NCBI RefSeq assembly: GCF_037975245.1
Contig: NC_092581.1
Span: 1,750,501-1,814,500, forward strand
DNA length: 64,000 nucleotides
Reading direction: 5' to 3'
Origin: Apostichopus japonicus
Taxonomy: Eukaryota; Echinodermata; Holothuroidea; Aspidochirotida; Stichopodidae
Positions 12,633 through 22,869 of this stretch are shown here, in pieces. The notes under the pieces are model-generated. The model had not been told where the DNA came from. It saw only the letters and a program-made list of their open reading frames with translations, and did no database searches. The first letter of the stretch is position 1. Each line of letters begins with the position of its first letter. The position numbers and the translations under genes are program-made.

Positions 12633-12781
12633 AGCAGCCACTAAGAGCAGCCACTAACAGCAGCCAATAGTGTATACATCAACGTTACACGCCGTTGGCC
12701 ACTGATGTTTGTACACTGTGACGAGCGCTGGGTACGCTGTGGCGGTAAAGTGGATCCCCAGCAGCCACTAAGGGCAGCCTA
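12633..12781 (+). repeat. Left outer end: 13-bp AGCAGCCACTAAG repeats
   Basis: Two full and one partial adjacent copies of agcagccactaa(g/c) at 12633-12667, with a further copy at 12769-12781. The complementary series ttagtggctgct is found at 22164-22201, in inverted orientation. Confidence 0.8.
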
Positions 12782-13349
12782 AATTAGCGGACAATAACAA
12801 GACTGCTACTTTTTCGTACCTGTTTTAAAGCGATCATAATTAACGCTATGAATACTGTAAAATGCCAATAATTGCACCATATGAGAGATGAGTTGTTGCT
12901 CTTTCATGTAATATAATTTTGGAATTTAATGGTGGACGAAATCTGCATCCATATTGAACTGAAACTTGTGATCCTACCAAATCTTGTGGAGAAAGGCGTA
13001 AATTGCGGCAATTTTTATACCATTGTTTTTCTTTTTTTTTTCAAATGTCTAAACAATTAATTTATGAGAATATGCAACAGTCAAGAGGGGTACAATGACG
13101 ATGTTAAGTTATTCCTCTTATACGTGGTATGAAAAAACAGCCAGTAACACTTTGATTTATTGAAATTCGATGGCTACAAACCGTGTGATCCTAACAGGAG
13201 TGGGAAGCAAATGGGAAAATTAGCTCGAAACGCGCGGTAATGTGTTATGATCCAAACGTATTATTATTTCAAAATCGGTTAATTTGAGTTATCGACCTAG
13301 TTAGGAGGTCCGGTTAGCATCAAATCAAAGAAAACAATTTCTTCTTTCA

Positions 13350-16300
13350 CGTGTAATACCTACTATCGGTAACAAAGCCGATTTTTTTTGACCAAAAGTG
13401 GCCTAAACGTTTTAAAATATTGATTTTTTTTTCTTCTTCTTCAAAATCAATTAATTCTAGTTATGGAACCTACTGGCATGTCTGGTTAGCACCACATTAA
13501 AGTAGAAAGGTTCATCTTTCACGTGGTATACCTCTACTATCGGTAACAAAAATGATTTCTTGACCAAAAATTGTCTTAAAGTTTTAACCCCGATACGGAC
13601 ATCTCTAAACGCGCTGTATATACGTAGTGTGTAATGATAAGAAAAATGGTTAATTTTTATTTTTTCAAAATCGATTAACTTTAGTTATGGAGCCTACTGG
13701 CATGTCTGGTTAGCACCACATTAAAGTAGAAAGGTTCATCTTTCACGTGGTATACCTCTACTATCGGTAACAAAAATGATTTCTTGACCAAAAATTGCCT
13801 TAAAGTTTTAACCCCGATACGGACATCTCTAAACGCGCTGTATATACGTAGTGTGTAATGATCAGAAAAATGGTTAATTTTTATTTTTTCAAAATCGATT
13901 AACTTTAGTTATGGAGCCTACTGGCATGTCCGGTTAGCACCAATTTAAAGTAGACAGGTTCATCTTTCACGTGGTATACCTCTACTATCGGTAACAAAAA
14001 TGATTTCTTGACCAAAAATTGCCTTAAAGTTTTAACCCCGATACGGACATCTCTAAACGCGCTGTATATACGTAATGTGTAATGATAAGAAAAATGGTTA
14101 ATTTTTATTTTTTCAAAATCGATTAACTTTAGTTATGGAGCCTACTGGCATGTCCGGTTAGCATCACATTAAAGTAGACAGGTTCATCTTTCACGTGATA
14201 TACCTCTACTATCGGTAACAAAAATGATTTCTTGACCAAAAATTGCCTTAAAGTTTTAACCCCGATACGGACATCTCTAAACGCGCTGTATATACGTAGT
14301 GTGTAATGATCCCAAAAATGATTTTTTTCCCCTCCAAAATCGATTAACTTTAGTTATGGAGCCTACTAGGATGTCCGGTTAGCACAACATTAAAGTAGAC
14401 AGGTTCATCTTTTACGTGGCATACCTCTACCATCGGTAACAAAAATGATTTCTTGACCAAAAATGGCCTTAAAGTTTTAACCCCGATACGGACATCTCTA
14501 AACGCGCTGTATATACGTAGTGTGTAATGGTCAGAAAAATGGTTAATTTTTATTTTTTTTCAAAATCGATTAACTTTAGTTATGGAGCCTACTGGCATGT
14601 CCGGTTAGCACCACATTAAAGTAGAAAGGTTCCTCTTTCACGTGGTATACCTCTGCTATCGGTAACAAAAATGATTTCTTGACCAAAAATTGCCTTAAAG
14701 TTTTAACCCCGATACGGACATCTCTAAACGCGCTGTATATACGTAATGTGTAATGATAAGAAAAATTGTCAATTTTTATTTTTTCAAAATCGATTAACTT
14801 TAGTTATGGAGCCTACTGGCATGTCCGGTTAGCATAACATTAAAGTAGAAAGTTTCCTCTTTCACGTGGTATACCTCTACTATCGGTAACAAAAATGATT
14901 TCTTGACCAAAAATTGCCTTAAAGTTTTAACCCCGATACGGACATCTCTAAACGCGCTGTATATACGTAATGTGTAATGATAAGAAAAATGGTTAATTTT
15001 TATTTTTTCAAAATCGATTAACTTTAGTTATGGAGCCTACTGGCATGTCCGGTTAGCACCACATTAAAGTAGAAAGGTTCATCTTTCACGTGGTATACGT
15101 CTACTATCGGTAACAAAAATGATTTCTTGACCAAAAATTGCCTTAAAGTTTTAACCCCGATACGGACATCTCTAAACGCGCTGTATATACGTAGTGTGTA
15201 ATGATCAGAAAAATGGTTAATTTTTATTTTTTCATAATCGATTAACTTTAGTTATGGAGCCTACTGGCATGTCCGGTTAGCACCACATTAAAGTAGACAG
15301 GTTCATCTTTCACGTGATATACCTCTACTATCGGTAACAAAAATGATTTCTTGACCAAAAATTGCCTTAAAGTTTTAACCCCGATACGGACATCTCTAAA
15401 CGCGCTGTATATACGTAGTGTGTAATGATCAGAAAAATGGTTAATTTTTATTTTTTTCAAAATCGATTAACTTTAGTTATGGAGCCTACTGGCATGTCCG
15501 GTTAGCATCACATTAAAGTAGAAAGGTTCCTCTTTCACGTGGTATATCTCTACTATCGGTAACAAAAATGATTTCTTGACCAAAAATTGCCTTAAAGTTT
15601 TAACCCCGATACGGACATCTCTAAACGCGCTGTATATCTAATGTGTAATGATCCCAAAAATGATTTTTTTTCCCCCCTCCAAAATCGATTAACTTTAGTT
15701 ATGGAGCCTACTAGGATGTCCGGTTAGCACAACATTAAAGTAGACAGGTTCATCTTTCACGTGATATACCTCTACTATCGGTAACAAAAATGATTTCTTG
15801 ACCAAAAATGGCCTTAAAGTTTTAACCCCGATACGGACATCTCTAAACGCGCTGTATATACGTAATGTGTAATGATAAGAAAAATGGTTAATTTTTATTT
15901 TTTCAAAATCGATTAACTTTAGATATGGAGCCTACTGGCATGTCCGGTTAGCATCACATTAAAGTAGAAATTTTCCTCTTTCATGTGGTATACCTCTGCT
16001 ATCGGTAACAAAAATGATTTCTTGACCAAAAATTGCCTTAAAGTTTTAACCCCGATACGGACATCTCTAAACGCGCTGTATATACGTAATGTGTAATGAT
16101 AAGAAAAATGGTTAATTTTTATTTTTTCAAAATCGATTAACTTTAGTTATGGAGCCTACTGGCATGTCCGGTTAGCACCACATTAAAGTAGAAAGGTTCA
16201 TCTTTCACGTGGTATACGTCTACTATCGGTAACAAAAATGATTTCTTGACCAAAAATTGCCTTAAAGTTTTAACCCCGATACGGACATCTCTAAACGCGC

Positions 16301-16560
16301 TGTATATACGTAGTGTGTAATGATCAGAAAAATGGTTAATTTATATTTTTTTCAAAATCGATTAACTTTAGTTATGGAGCCTACTAGGATGTCCGAATAG
16401 GACCACATTAAAGTAGAAAGTTTCCTCTTTCACGTGGTATACCTCTACTATCGGTAACAAAAATGATTTCTTGACCAAAAGTGGCCTTAAAGTTTTAACC
16501 GTGATACGGACATCTCTAAACGCGCTGTATATACGTTATGTGTAATGATCCAAAAAATGA
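13350..16560 (+). repeat. ~224-bp satellite array, left arm
   Basis: About fourteen head-to-tail units with a period of about 224 bp. Landmarks in order: ttagttatggagcctact, gtccggttagcaccacat, tatcggtaacaaaaatgatt, ttaaccccgatacggacat, aaacgcgctgtatatacg. The first one or two units (before ~13640) are clearly diverged, and the rest are nearly identical. Short frames of about 70 residues in the array come from the repeat and are stopped in every unit. Confidence 0.95.
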
Positions 16561-17270
16561 TTAATTCCTGTGTGGGCAATTGGGCCTTTGAGGTTGCTGC
16601 ATGGGTCCCGTTACAGTTAAAATATGAAGTCGTTGGTATTTTTGGATACCGCAATGTCCAATAGGGCCAACACCTCTAAACGAATTATCCTGCTTTTTGT
16701 TAACATAATCAAATCACGTGTGGGCCATGGGCCCTTGAGGTTGTCTGGGCCATGGTAGAGGATAAATTTGTAGTCATAGGTTTTTCTTTTTTTAATACCC
16801 GACAACCTTATGGTCCAGCGCCAATAAAAAGAAATCATCCTGCTCTCTTTTCACATGATTAAATCATGTGTGGGCCACGGGCCCTTTCTGGCTGCTGTAT
16901 GGGTCCTGGTACATCATAAAGTTGTTGTTATTAGTATTTTTGGATACCCCAATTTCCAAAGGGTCCAATGCCACTTTAAGAATCACCCTGCTCTCATTTC
17001 ACATAAATGAATCATATGTGGGCCACAGGCCTTTTTTGGTTGCTGCCTGCATGGGCCCATGTACATCATAAAGTTGCTGTAATTAGTATTTTGGGACACC
17101 CCAATGTTTAACTGGTGTACCGCAAAATGAATTATCCTTGTCTCTTTTCGCATGATTAATACCATTTTGATGGGCCCTTCTGCAGGGCCCGTCACAAGGT
17201 ACAATTACTGTCATTGCTATGGTTCTAAAAGTATCTTACTTTGAGTTTTATCCAGCGCTTTTGCCTTGCG
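16560..17270 (+). repeat. ~150-bp inner repeat of foldback element, left side
   Basis: Four to five degenerate units, each containing gtgtgggccangggccctt, a ggttgctgcatgggtcc-like block, atttttggatacccc and a TCATTTTCACAT-like end. The array abuts the 224-bp satellite. Its first two units recur inverted at 17570-17950. Confidence 0.85.
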
Positions 17271-17570
17271 TCTTTCACATGATTAAATCAACATTTGAGC
17301 CCCCTATTTTAATTGAAGGCACATTTAGACTACATACACGCACATTGTGCGGCACGGCAGCAACACATAACCTTGAATCCTGGTCATAAACGGACATAAG
17401 CTGCCCATTAAACCCTCTGTCTCTTTTCAAATCTTCTGGGTTCCCGGTCCAGTTGAGTATCGAATCGATGCAGACTGGGTTGAAAGTAAACGCGGGCCAA
17501 GTGCAGTGCAATGCAATAAACTAGGCTCACATCACTGCAAGATGCGAGCCATCATAATGACGTCACAGGT
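17270..17570. other. Single-copy centre of the foldback element
   Basis: About 300 bp between the inverted inner repeats. It holds only a 78-residue minus-strand frame with no recognisable family. This would be the loop if the arms paired. Confidence 0.5.
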
Positions 17571-17960
17571 CGATTTACTGCAAATTTATCCTCTACCATG
17601 GCCCAGACAACCTCAAGGGCCCATGGCCCACGCGTGATTTGATCATGTGCAAAGACACAAGGATTATTCTATAGTTGCATTGGACCCTTTATACATTGGA
17701 AAAAACAAAAAAATACCATCTACGACTTTTATCTGTACCGGGCCCCAGGCAACAGCCATAAAGTGCCCATGGCCCACACATGATTTGATTATGTTAACAA
17801 AATCAGGATAATTCTTTTAGAGGTGTTGGCCCTATTGGACATTGCGGTATCTAAAAATACCAACGACTTCATTTTTAACTGTAACGGGGCCCATGCAGCA
17901 ACCTCAAAGGCCCAATTGCCCACACAGGAATTAATCATTTTTTGGATCATTACACATAAC
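17570..17960 (-). repeat. ~150-bp inner repeat of foldback element, right side
   Basis: Inverted counterpart of 16545-16790. Complementary landmarks include atcctctaccatggcccag, gttggccctattggacatt, ccaacgacttcat and ggcccaattgcccacacag. It runs into the start of the inverted 224-bp satellite (taatcattttttggatcatt). Confidence 0.85.
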
Positions 17961-18161
17961 GTATATATATATATATGTTGAATTTGACATGTTGATAGAC
18001 GTAATGACATATTGGTATTTTGTCTCGATATGTTCATATGGAATTGTAACATGTTGATATCGAATTGGACATATATATTAACTTGGACACTCCACTTTCT
18101 TTTTCGACATTTATGGAACGTTTGGCTCTCCGTACTCTTCGACTGTCTTTGTGTTATGTTA

Positions 18162-18503
18162 TCACTTAGTTTTGTATGAACTGATCATCTGATCACTGTA
18201 TCGTCTCTGTATTCCAATCAAGTCTTGGTAATAAACAGAAAGTAATTCATCAATTCTTTTCATGTTGCGATCACTCAGCTGATTAGATTTAAGAACTTTC
18301 ATTCTCGATTCAGCATGACCAATTGTTCGTGGTACCGAAACTTTACGAACGTTTCTGGTAATACTATTTATATCTACATCTATATTAGTATGTCGGTTCA
18401 AGTCACCGAGAAGTAACCCAGACCAAAAAGCAGATGACGGTAATAAAACAGTCTCCAATTCTTTCATAAGTACTGGAGAGTAAAATAGATTGGGATCATA
18501 CAT
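18162..18503 (-). CDS. Orphan 113-aa frame inside the foldback element, possibly a transposon-protein remnant
   Basis: Translation begins MYDPNLFYSPVLMKELE and includes AFWSGLLLGDLNRHTN, then a basic helical tail ending in SSYKTK. The composition is that of real protein: mixed and not repeat-driven. The aromatic-rich 'FWSGLLLGDL' block followed by a charged helix reminds me of C-terminal segments of transposase-derived animal proteins, but I cannot name a family. It is the only protein-like frame in the whole 9.6-kb element. It may be an exon, a decayed end of a longer frame, or unrelated to the host element. There is no upstream partner or splice evidence. Confidence 0.35.
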   Translation of the reverse strand: MYDPNLFYSPVLMKELETVLLPSSAFWSGLLLGDLNRHTNIDVDINSITRNVRKVSVPRTIGHAESRMKVLKSNQLSDRNMKRIDELLSVYYQDLIGIQRRYSDQMISSYKTK

Positions 18504-18518
18504 TTGTTCTTGTATTCA

Positions 18519-18565
18519 CTGGCGGATCCAAGGGGGGGCCAAGGGGGGCCATGCCCCCCCAAAGG
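18519..18565. repeat. G/C-run repeat end (ACTGGCGGATCC + G-run)
   Basis: actggcggatccaaggggg followed by alternating G and C runs. This looks like the terminus of a common animal DNA transposon, with the TIR followed by poly-G. The matching opposite end was not found nearby, so the copy is probably truncated. Confidence 0.4.
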
Positions 18566-19559
18566 TGAGCAAAAAAGTGTTTCCGAACATCCGCTAAATC
18601 GTATGATTGGAAATTAAAAAAAATCGAGAGGGATAGCAATGGTAGACTAGTCTAAACCTTTTCGTTTTCTGGTTTAAAATTAAATGCAGAGCTCCCAACT
18701 GACCCGCAATTCGCGGGAATTAGACCCGCAGTCTAACACCCAAACCCGCTGACCCGCACAAGCGTCCGAAAAAAACCGCATTGTAATTGTCAAGTATACA
18801 TAAAACAATTTGCATCGAATTTTGTATGAGCATATGAGCATGTATGTATGAGCATGAGGATTTACAGTTTAACACCATTTTGCAGTTACAGGCTGGTTGT
18901 AAGAAATTTATAACCTATGAGAAATAAAATTTCTTGAGAAAGATGATCCCAACTTTGTTTTATAAATATTTTAGAAAATTACACCTGGGAAACATTTTTT
19001 TTAGAAGTAAATTAACATCACCATTGTACACTTTTGTCGCACCAAATTGCATCTGAGGGCATTCAGCAATAGAAAATTTTGGATGTAACTAAGTGTGAAT
19101 ATAGGGTTTGTCATGTCTCATAGAGAGTCTGTTTAACTTATAAGACGTTTTATTGTTGTGATAATATTACAAATTATACTTTTACAAAGAGGTAATGAGA
19201 AGAGAGATTAATATCGTCAGTCATTCTTTAGAACCTCAAGATCATACTGCAGGATGATTCGTACAGACTCCACACAGACTCCATGTTGGTTATATGGTCT
19301 TATGGTACGATGTGAAGATTTTCTTGTCATGCCTCAAAAAGGAAAATGACTAACTTCTTTTGAAAGAAAATACAGTACGACGAAAAGTTATCAATTTTAT
19401 TTGATTACATATTTTGTCTATATAGTCTGATATTTCGGTACAGGTGGAGCACAGAAGTAGATTTGATACAAAGAGTAGCTATGGAGCACAAATATTCAGT
19501 TTGTTCCGACAAGAAGGACAAAATTGAATCATAAATAAATCTAATCAAGAAATCAGTTT

Positions 19560-22040
19560 TAGGGGTCTGTATCGGGGTTAAAACTTTAAGGTCACTTTTG
19601 GTCAAGAAATCATTTTTGTTACCGATAGTAGAGGAATACCACGTAAAAGAGGAACCTTTCTACTTCAATGTGAAGCTAACCGGACATCCTAGTAGGCTCC
19701 ATAACTAAAGTAAATCGATTTTGAAAAAAATAAAAATTAACCATTTTTCTGATCATTACACATTACGTATATACAGCGCGTTTAGAGAAGGGTCTGTATC
19801 GGGGTTAAAACTTCAAGGTCACTTTTGGTCAAGAAATCAGTTTTGTTACCGATAGTAGAGGTATACCACGTAAAAGAGGAACCTTTCTACTTTAATGTGG
19901 TGCTTACCGGACATCCTAGTAGGCTCCATAACTAAAGTAAATCGATTTTGAAAAAAATAAAAATAATAAATTTTTCTGATCATTACACATTACGAATATA
20001 CAGCGCGTTTAGAGAAGGGTCTGTATCGGGGTTAAAACTTCAAGGTCACTTTTGGTCAAGAAATCATTTTTGTTACCGATAGTAGAGGTATACCACGTAA
20101 AAGAGGAACCTTTCTACTTTAATGTGGTGCTAACCGGACATGCCAGTAGGCTCCATAACTAAAGTTAATCGATTTTGAAGGGAATAAAAATTAACCATTT
20201 TTCTGATCATTACACATAACGTATATACAGCGCGTTTAGAGAAGGGTCTGTATCGGGGTTAAAACTTTAAGGTCACTTTTGGTCAAGAAATCATTTTTGT
20301 TACCGATAGTAGAGGTATACCTCGTAAAAGAGGAACATTTCTACTTTAATGTGGTGCTAACCGGACATCCTAGTAGGCTCCATAACTAAAGTAAATCGAT
20401 TTTGAAAAAAATAAAAATTAACCATTTTTCTGATCATTACACATTACGTATATACAGCGCGTTTAGAGAAGGGTCTGTATCGGGGTTAAAACTTCAAGGT
20501 CACTTTTGGTCAAGAAATCATTTTTGTTACCGATAGTAGAGGTATACCACGTAAAAGAGGAACCTTTCTACTTTAATGTGGTGCTAACCGGACATCCTAG
20601 TAGGCTCTATAACTAAAGTTAATCGATTTTGAAAAAAATAAAAATTAACCATTTTTCTGATCATTACACATTACGTATATACGGCGCGTTTAGAGAAGGG
20701 TCTGTATCGGGGTTAAAACTTTAAGGTCACTTTTGGTCAAGAAATCATTTTTGTTACCGATAGTAGAGGTATACCACGTAAAAGAGGAACCTTTCTACTT
20801 TAATGTGGTGCTAACCGGGCATCCTAGTAGGCTCCATAACTAAAGTTAATTGATTTTGAAAAAAATAAAAATCATAAATTTTTCTGATCATTACACATAA
20901 CGTATATACGGCGCGTTTAGAGAAGGGTCTGTATCGGGGTTAAAACTTTAAGGTCACTTTTGGTCAAGAAATCATTTTTGTTACCGATAGTAGAGGTAAA
21001 CCACGTAAAAGAGGAACCTTTCTACTTTCATGTGGTGCTAACCGGGCATCCTAGTAGGCTCCATAACTAAAGTTAATTGATTTTGAAAAAAATATAAATC
21101 AACCATTTTTCTGATCATTACACATTACGAATATACAGCGCGTTTAGAGAAGGGTCTGTATCGGGGTTAAACTTTAAGGTCACTTTTGGTCAAGAAATCA
21201 TTTTTGTTACCGATAGTAGAGGTATACCACGTAAAAGAGGAACCTTTCTACTTTCATGTGGTGCTAAGCGGACATCCTAGTAGGCTCCATAACTAAAGTT
21301 AATCGATTTTGAAAAAAAAAAAAAAAAATTAACCATTTTTCTGATCATTACACATTACGTATATACAGCGCGTTTGGAGATGTCCGTATCGGGGTTAAAA
21401 CTTTAAGGTCACTTTTGGTCAAGAAATCATTTTTGTTACCGATAGTAGAGGCATACCACGTGAAAGATGAACCTGTCTACTTTAATATGGTGCTAACCGG
21501 ACATCCTAGTAGGCTCCATAACTAAAGTAAATCGATTTTGAAAAAAATATAAATCAACCATTTTTCTGATCATTACACATAACGTATATACAGCGCGTTT
21601 AGAGAAGGGTCTGTATCGGGGTTAAAACTTCAAGGTCACTTTTGGTCAAGAAATCATTTTTGTTACCGATAGTAGAGGTATATCACGTGAAAGATGAACC
21701 TGTCTACTTTAATATGGTGCTAACCGGACATCCTAGTAGGCTCCATAACTAAAGTTAATCGATTTTGAAGGGAAAAAAAATCATTTTTTTTAGATCATTA
21801 CACCTTAGATACAGCGCGTTTAGAGATGTCCGTATCGGGGTTAAAACTTTAAGGCCACTTTTGGTCAAGAAATCATTTTTGTTACCGATAGTAGAGGTAT
21901 ACCACGTGAAAGATGAACCTGTCTACTTTAATATGGTGCTAACCGGACATCCTAGTAGGCTCCATAACTAAAGTTAATCGATTTTGAAAAAAAAATCATT
22001 TTTCTGATCATTACACATCTTAAGTATATACAGTGCGTTT
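19560..22040 (-). repeat. ~224-bp satellite array, right arm (inverted)
   Basis: About eleven units that are the reverse complement of the left array. Most units carry agagaagggtctgtatcgg where the left array has the complement of acggacatctctaaacg. The outermost units (around 21370 and 21825) carry the left-type gatgtccgtatcgg, and the three outer units also share the left-type aaagatgaacctgtctac. Confidence 0.95.
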
Positions 22041-22159
22041 GGGGTTTTTATTGTCACCAATCTAGCGTTTTTTCGTCAACTGTCGCTGGTAACACTGGTT
22101 ATAACAAACACACACGACCGCAGTTGTAGTACTGTGTGTCATGTCTTACTGTCCTTTTT

Positions 22160-22205
22160 TTCTTAGTGGCTGCTGTTAGTGTCTGCTCTTAGTGGCTGCT
22201 ACCTT
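22160..22205 (-). repeat. Right outer end: inverted 13-bp repeats
   Basis: ttagtggctgctgttagtg, then ctcttagtggctgctacc: the complement of the repeats at 12633-12667. They are followed by the complement of the left outer flank (cttaagttaa region). Confidence 0.8.
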
Positions 22206-22582
22206 CAATGAGGCTTAAGTTAAGGAGCGCGAATTATGATCTGGATATATAGCTCACGAAAGGTTGCACGAGCAGTGCAGTTCGCTTCCTGGCAGCCCTT
22301 GGCTAACAATTCATACGTAATTGTAATTTGTAGCCTAATCTGTATGGGGAGTAACTGCCAAATCATGTGAATGGCAGATATGTTCACCAGCTCGAAGGTT
22401 GTTTTGTGGAGCAAGTTAGGACTTCACGTTGTTTGAGTCAGCGAGCGTGAGAAATTAGGCTAGCCTATCATATAATAAGTATCACTAAGGCCAAACGATA
22501 GGCTAGCTCACGTAGGCACTTGCGTCTATAGGCCTAGCCTAGGCCTAGTAAGTTGGAATGCTAACCTAGGCCTAATATGATA

Positions 22583-22861
22583 CAAAGTGGCTATTCTTAC
22601 GACTAGTTGTAACGATAATTCCCTTTTGCGCATGCGCAGTTGCTATTTTTACAACTAGGAGTACTATTTTTACGACCAGGAGTAACAATAATTTCCAGTT
22701 AGGGTTAGGGTTAGGGTTGCATTGAGGGTTAGGGTTAGGGTTACCCCTAGCCTACTACATGCGCAGTTGCTTTTTTTACTTTAAATTCGCATGAATTCGC
22801 CGATGTCGTAAGAATAGTTTATAAATAATTGTTACGACTAGTCGTAAGAATAGCCACGGCC
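22583..22861. mobile_element. ~279-bp MITE-like element with internal telomere-type repeats
   Basis: Terminal inverted repeats of about 34 bp: gtggctattcttacgactag at 22587 and its complement ending at 22857, with three mismatches in the inner portion. The 9-base direct repeat aatatgata (22574-22582 and 22862-22870) flanks the element if four extra bases are included at each end. These four bases do not match between the ends, so the exact border is uncertain. Internally it has two copies of atgcgcagttgct and a TTAGGG tract. It has no coding capacity. Confidence 0.65.
22698..22743 (+). repeat. Interstitial telomere-type (TTAGGG)n tract
   Basis: Three to four TTAGGG units, a short gcattgag interruption, then three more. 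They lie inside the 22.6-22.9 kb MITE-like element, so they are probably part of that element and not a chromosome-fusion scar. Confidence 0.85.
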
Positions 22862-22869
22862 AATATGAT

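Larger units (their letters stand above)
17965..19558. mobile_element. ~1.6-kb sequence inserted into the right-arm satellite
   Basis: The inverted 224-bp unit breaks off after acataacgtatata near 17965 and resumes at about 19560 with gggtctgtatcggggtta, so this block lies inside one satellite unit. It starts with a short TA run. It carries a 113-codon minus-strand frame (18162-18503), a G-rich motif around 18519-18565 and a CCCGC-rich patch near 18700-18780. No matching termini or target duplication were found. Confidence 0.6.
12605..22225. mobile_element. ~9.6-kb foldback element with satellite-filled inverted arms
   Basis: Large inverted structure. The outer ends match in opposite orientation: 12610-12672 and the complement of 22160-22223 share agcagccactaag-type 13-bp direct repeats and about 20 of the outermost 25 bases, including a TTAA near each edge. 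Inside lie a ~224-bp satellite array (about 13350-16560), inverted at 19560-22040, and a second ~150-bp repeat (16560-17270), inverted at 17570-17950. The centre (17270-17570) is single-copy within the window. The arms are unequal because about 1.6 kb is inserted in the right arm and the left arm has an extra ~0.5 kb. The plan (long TIRs built of tandem subrepeats) is that of foldback transposons such as Drosophila FB/Galileo and sea-urchin TU. No transposase is recognisable, so the superfamily is unassigned. Target duplications were not identified. Confidence 0.75.

Noticed and set aside
13350-16560. CRISPR array, because of regular repeats
   Set aside because: The units are contiguous with no unique spacers, the repeat is ~224 bp, and the DNA is from an animal genome.
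13350-22040. About 70-residue frames in the 224-bp satellite (TLRQFLVKKSFLLPIVEVYH)
   Set aside because: They occur once per unit in both arms and are closed by stops in each. The satellite has no sign of codon constraint.
22698-22743. A chromosome end or fusion point, from TTAGGG repeats
   Set aside because: The tract is only about seven units long and sits between inverted repeats with single-copy DNA on both sides. A mobile-element origin explains it better.
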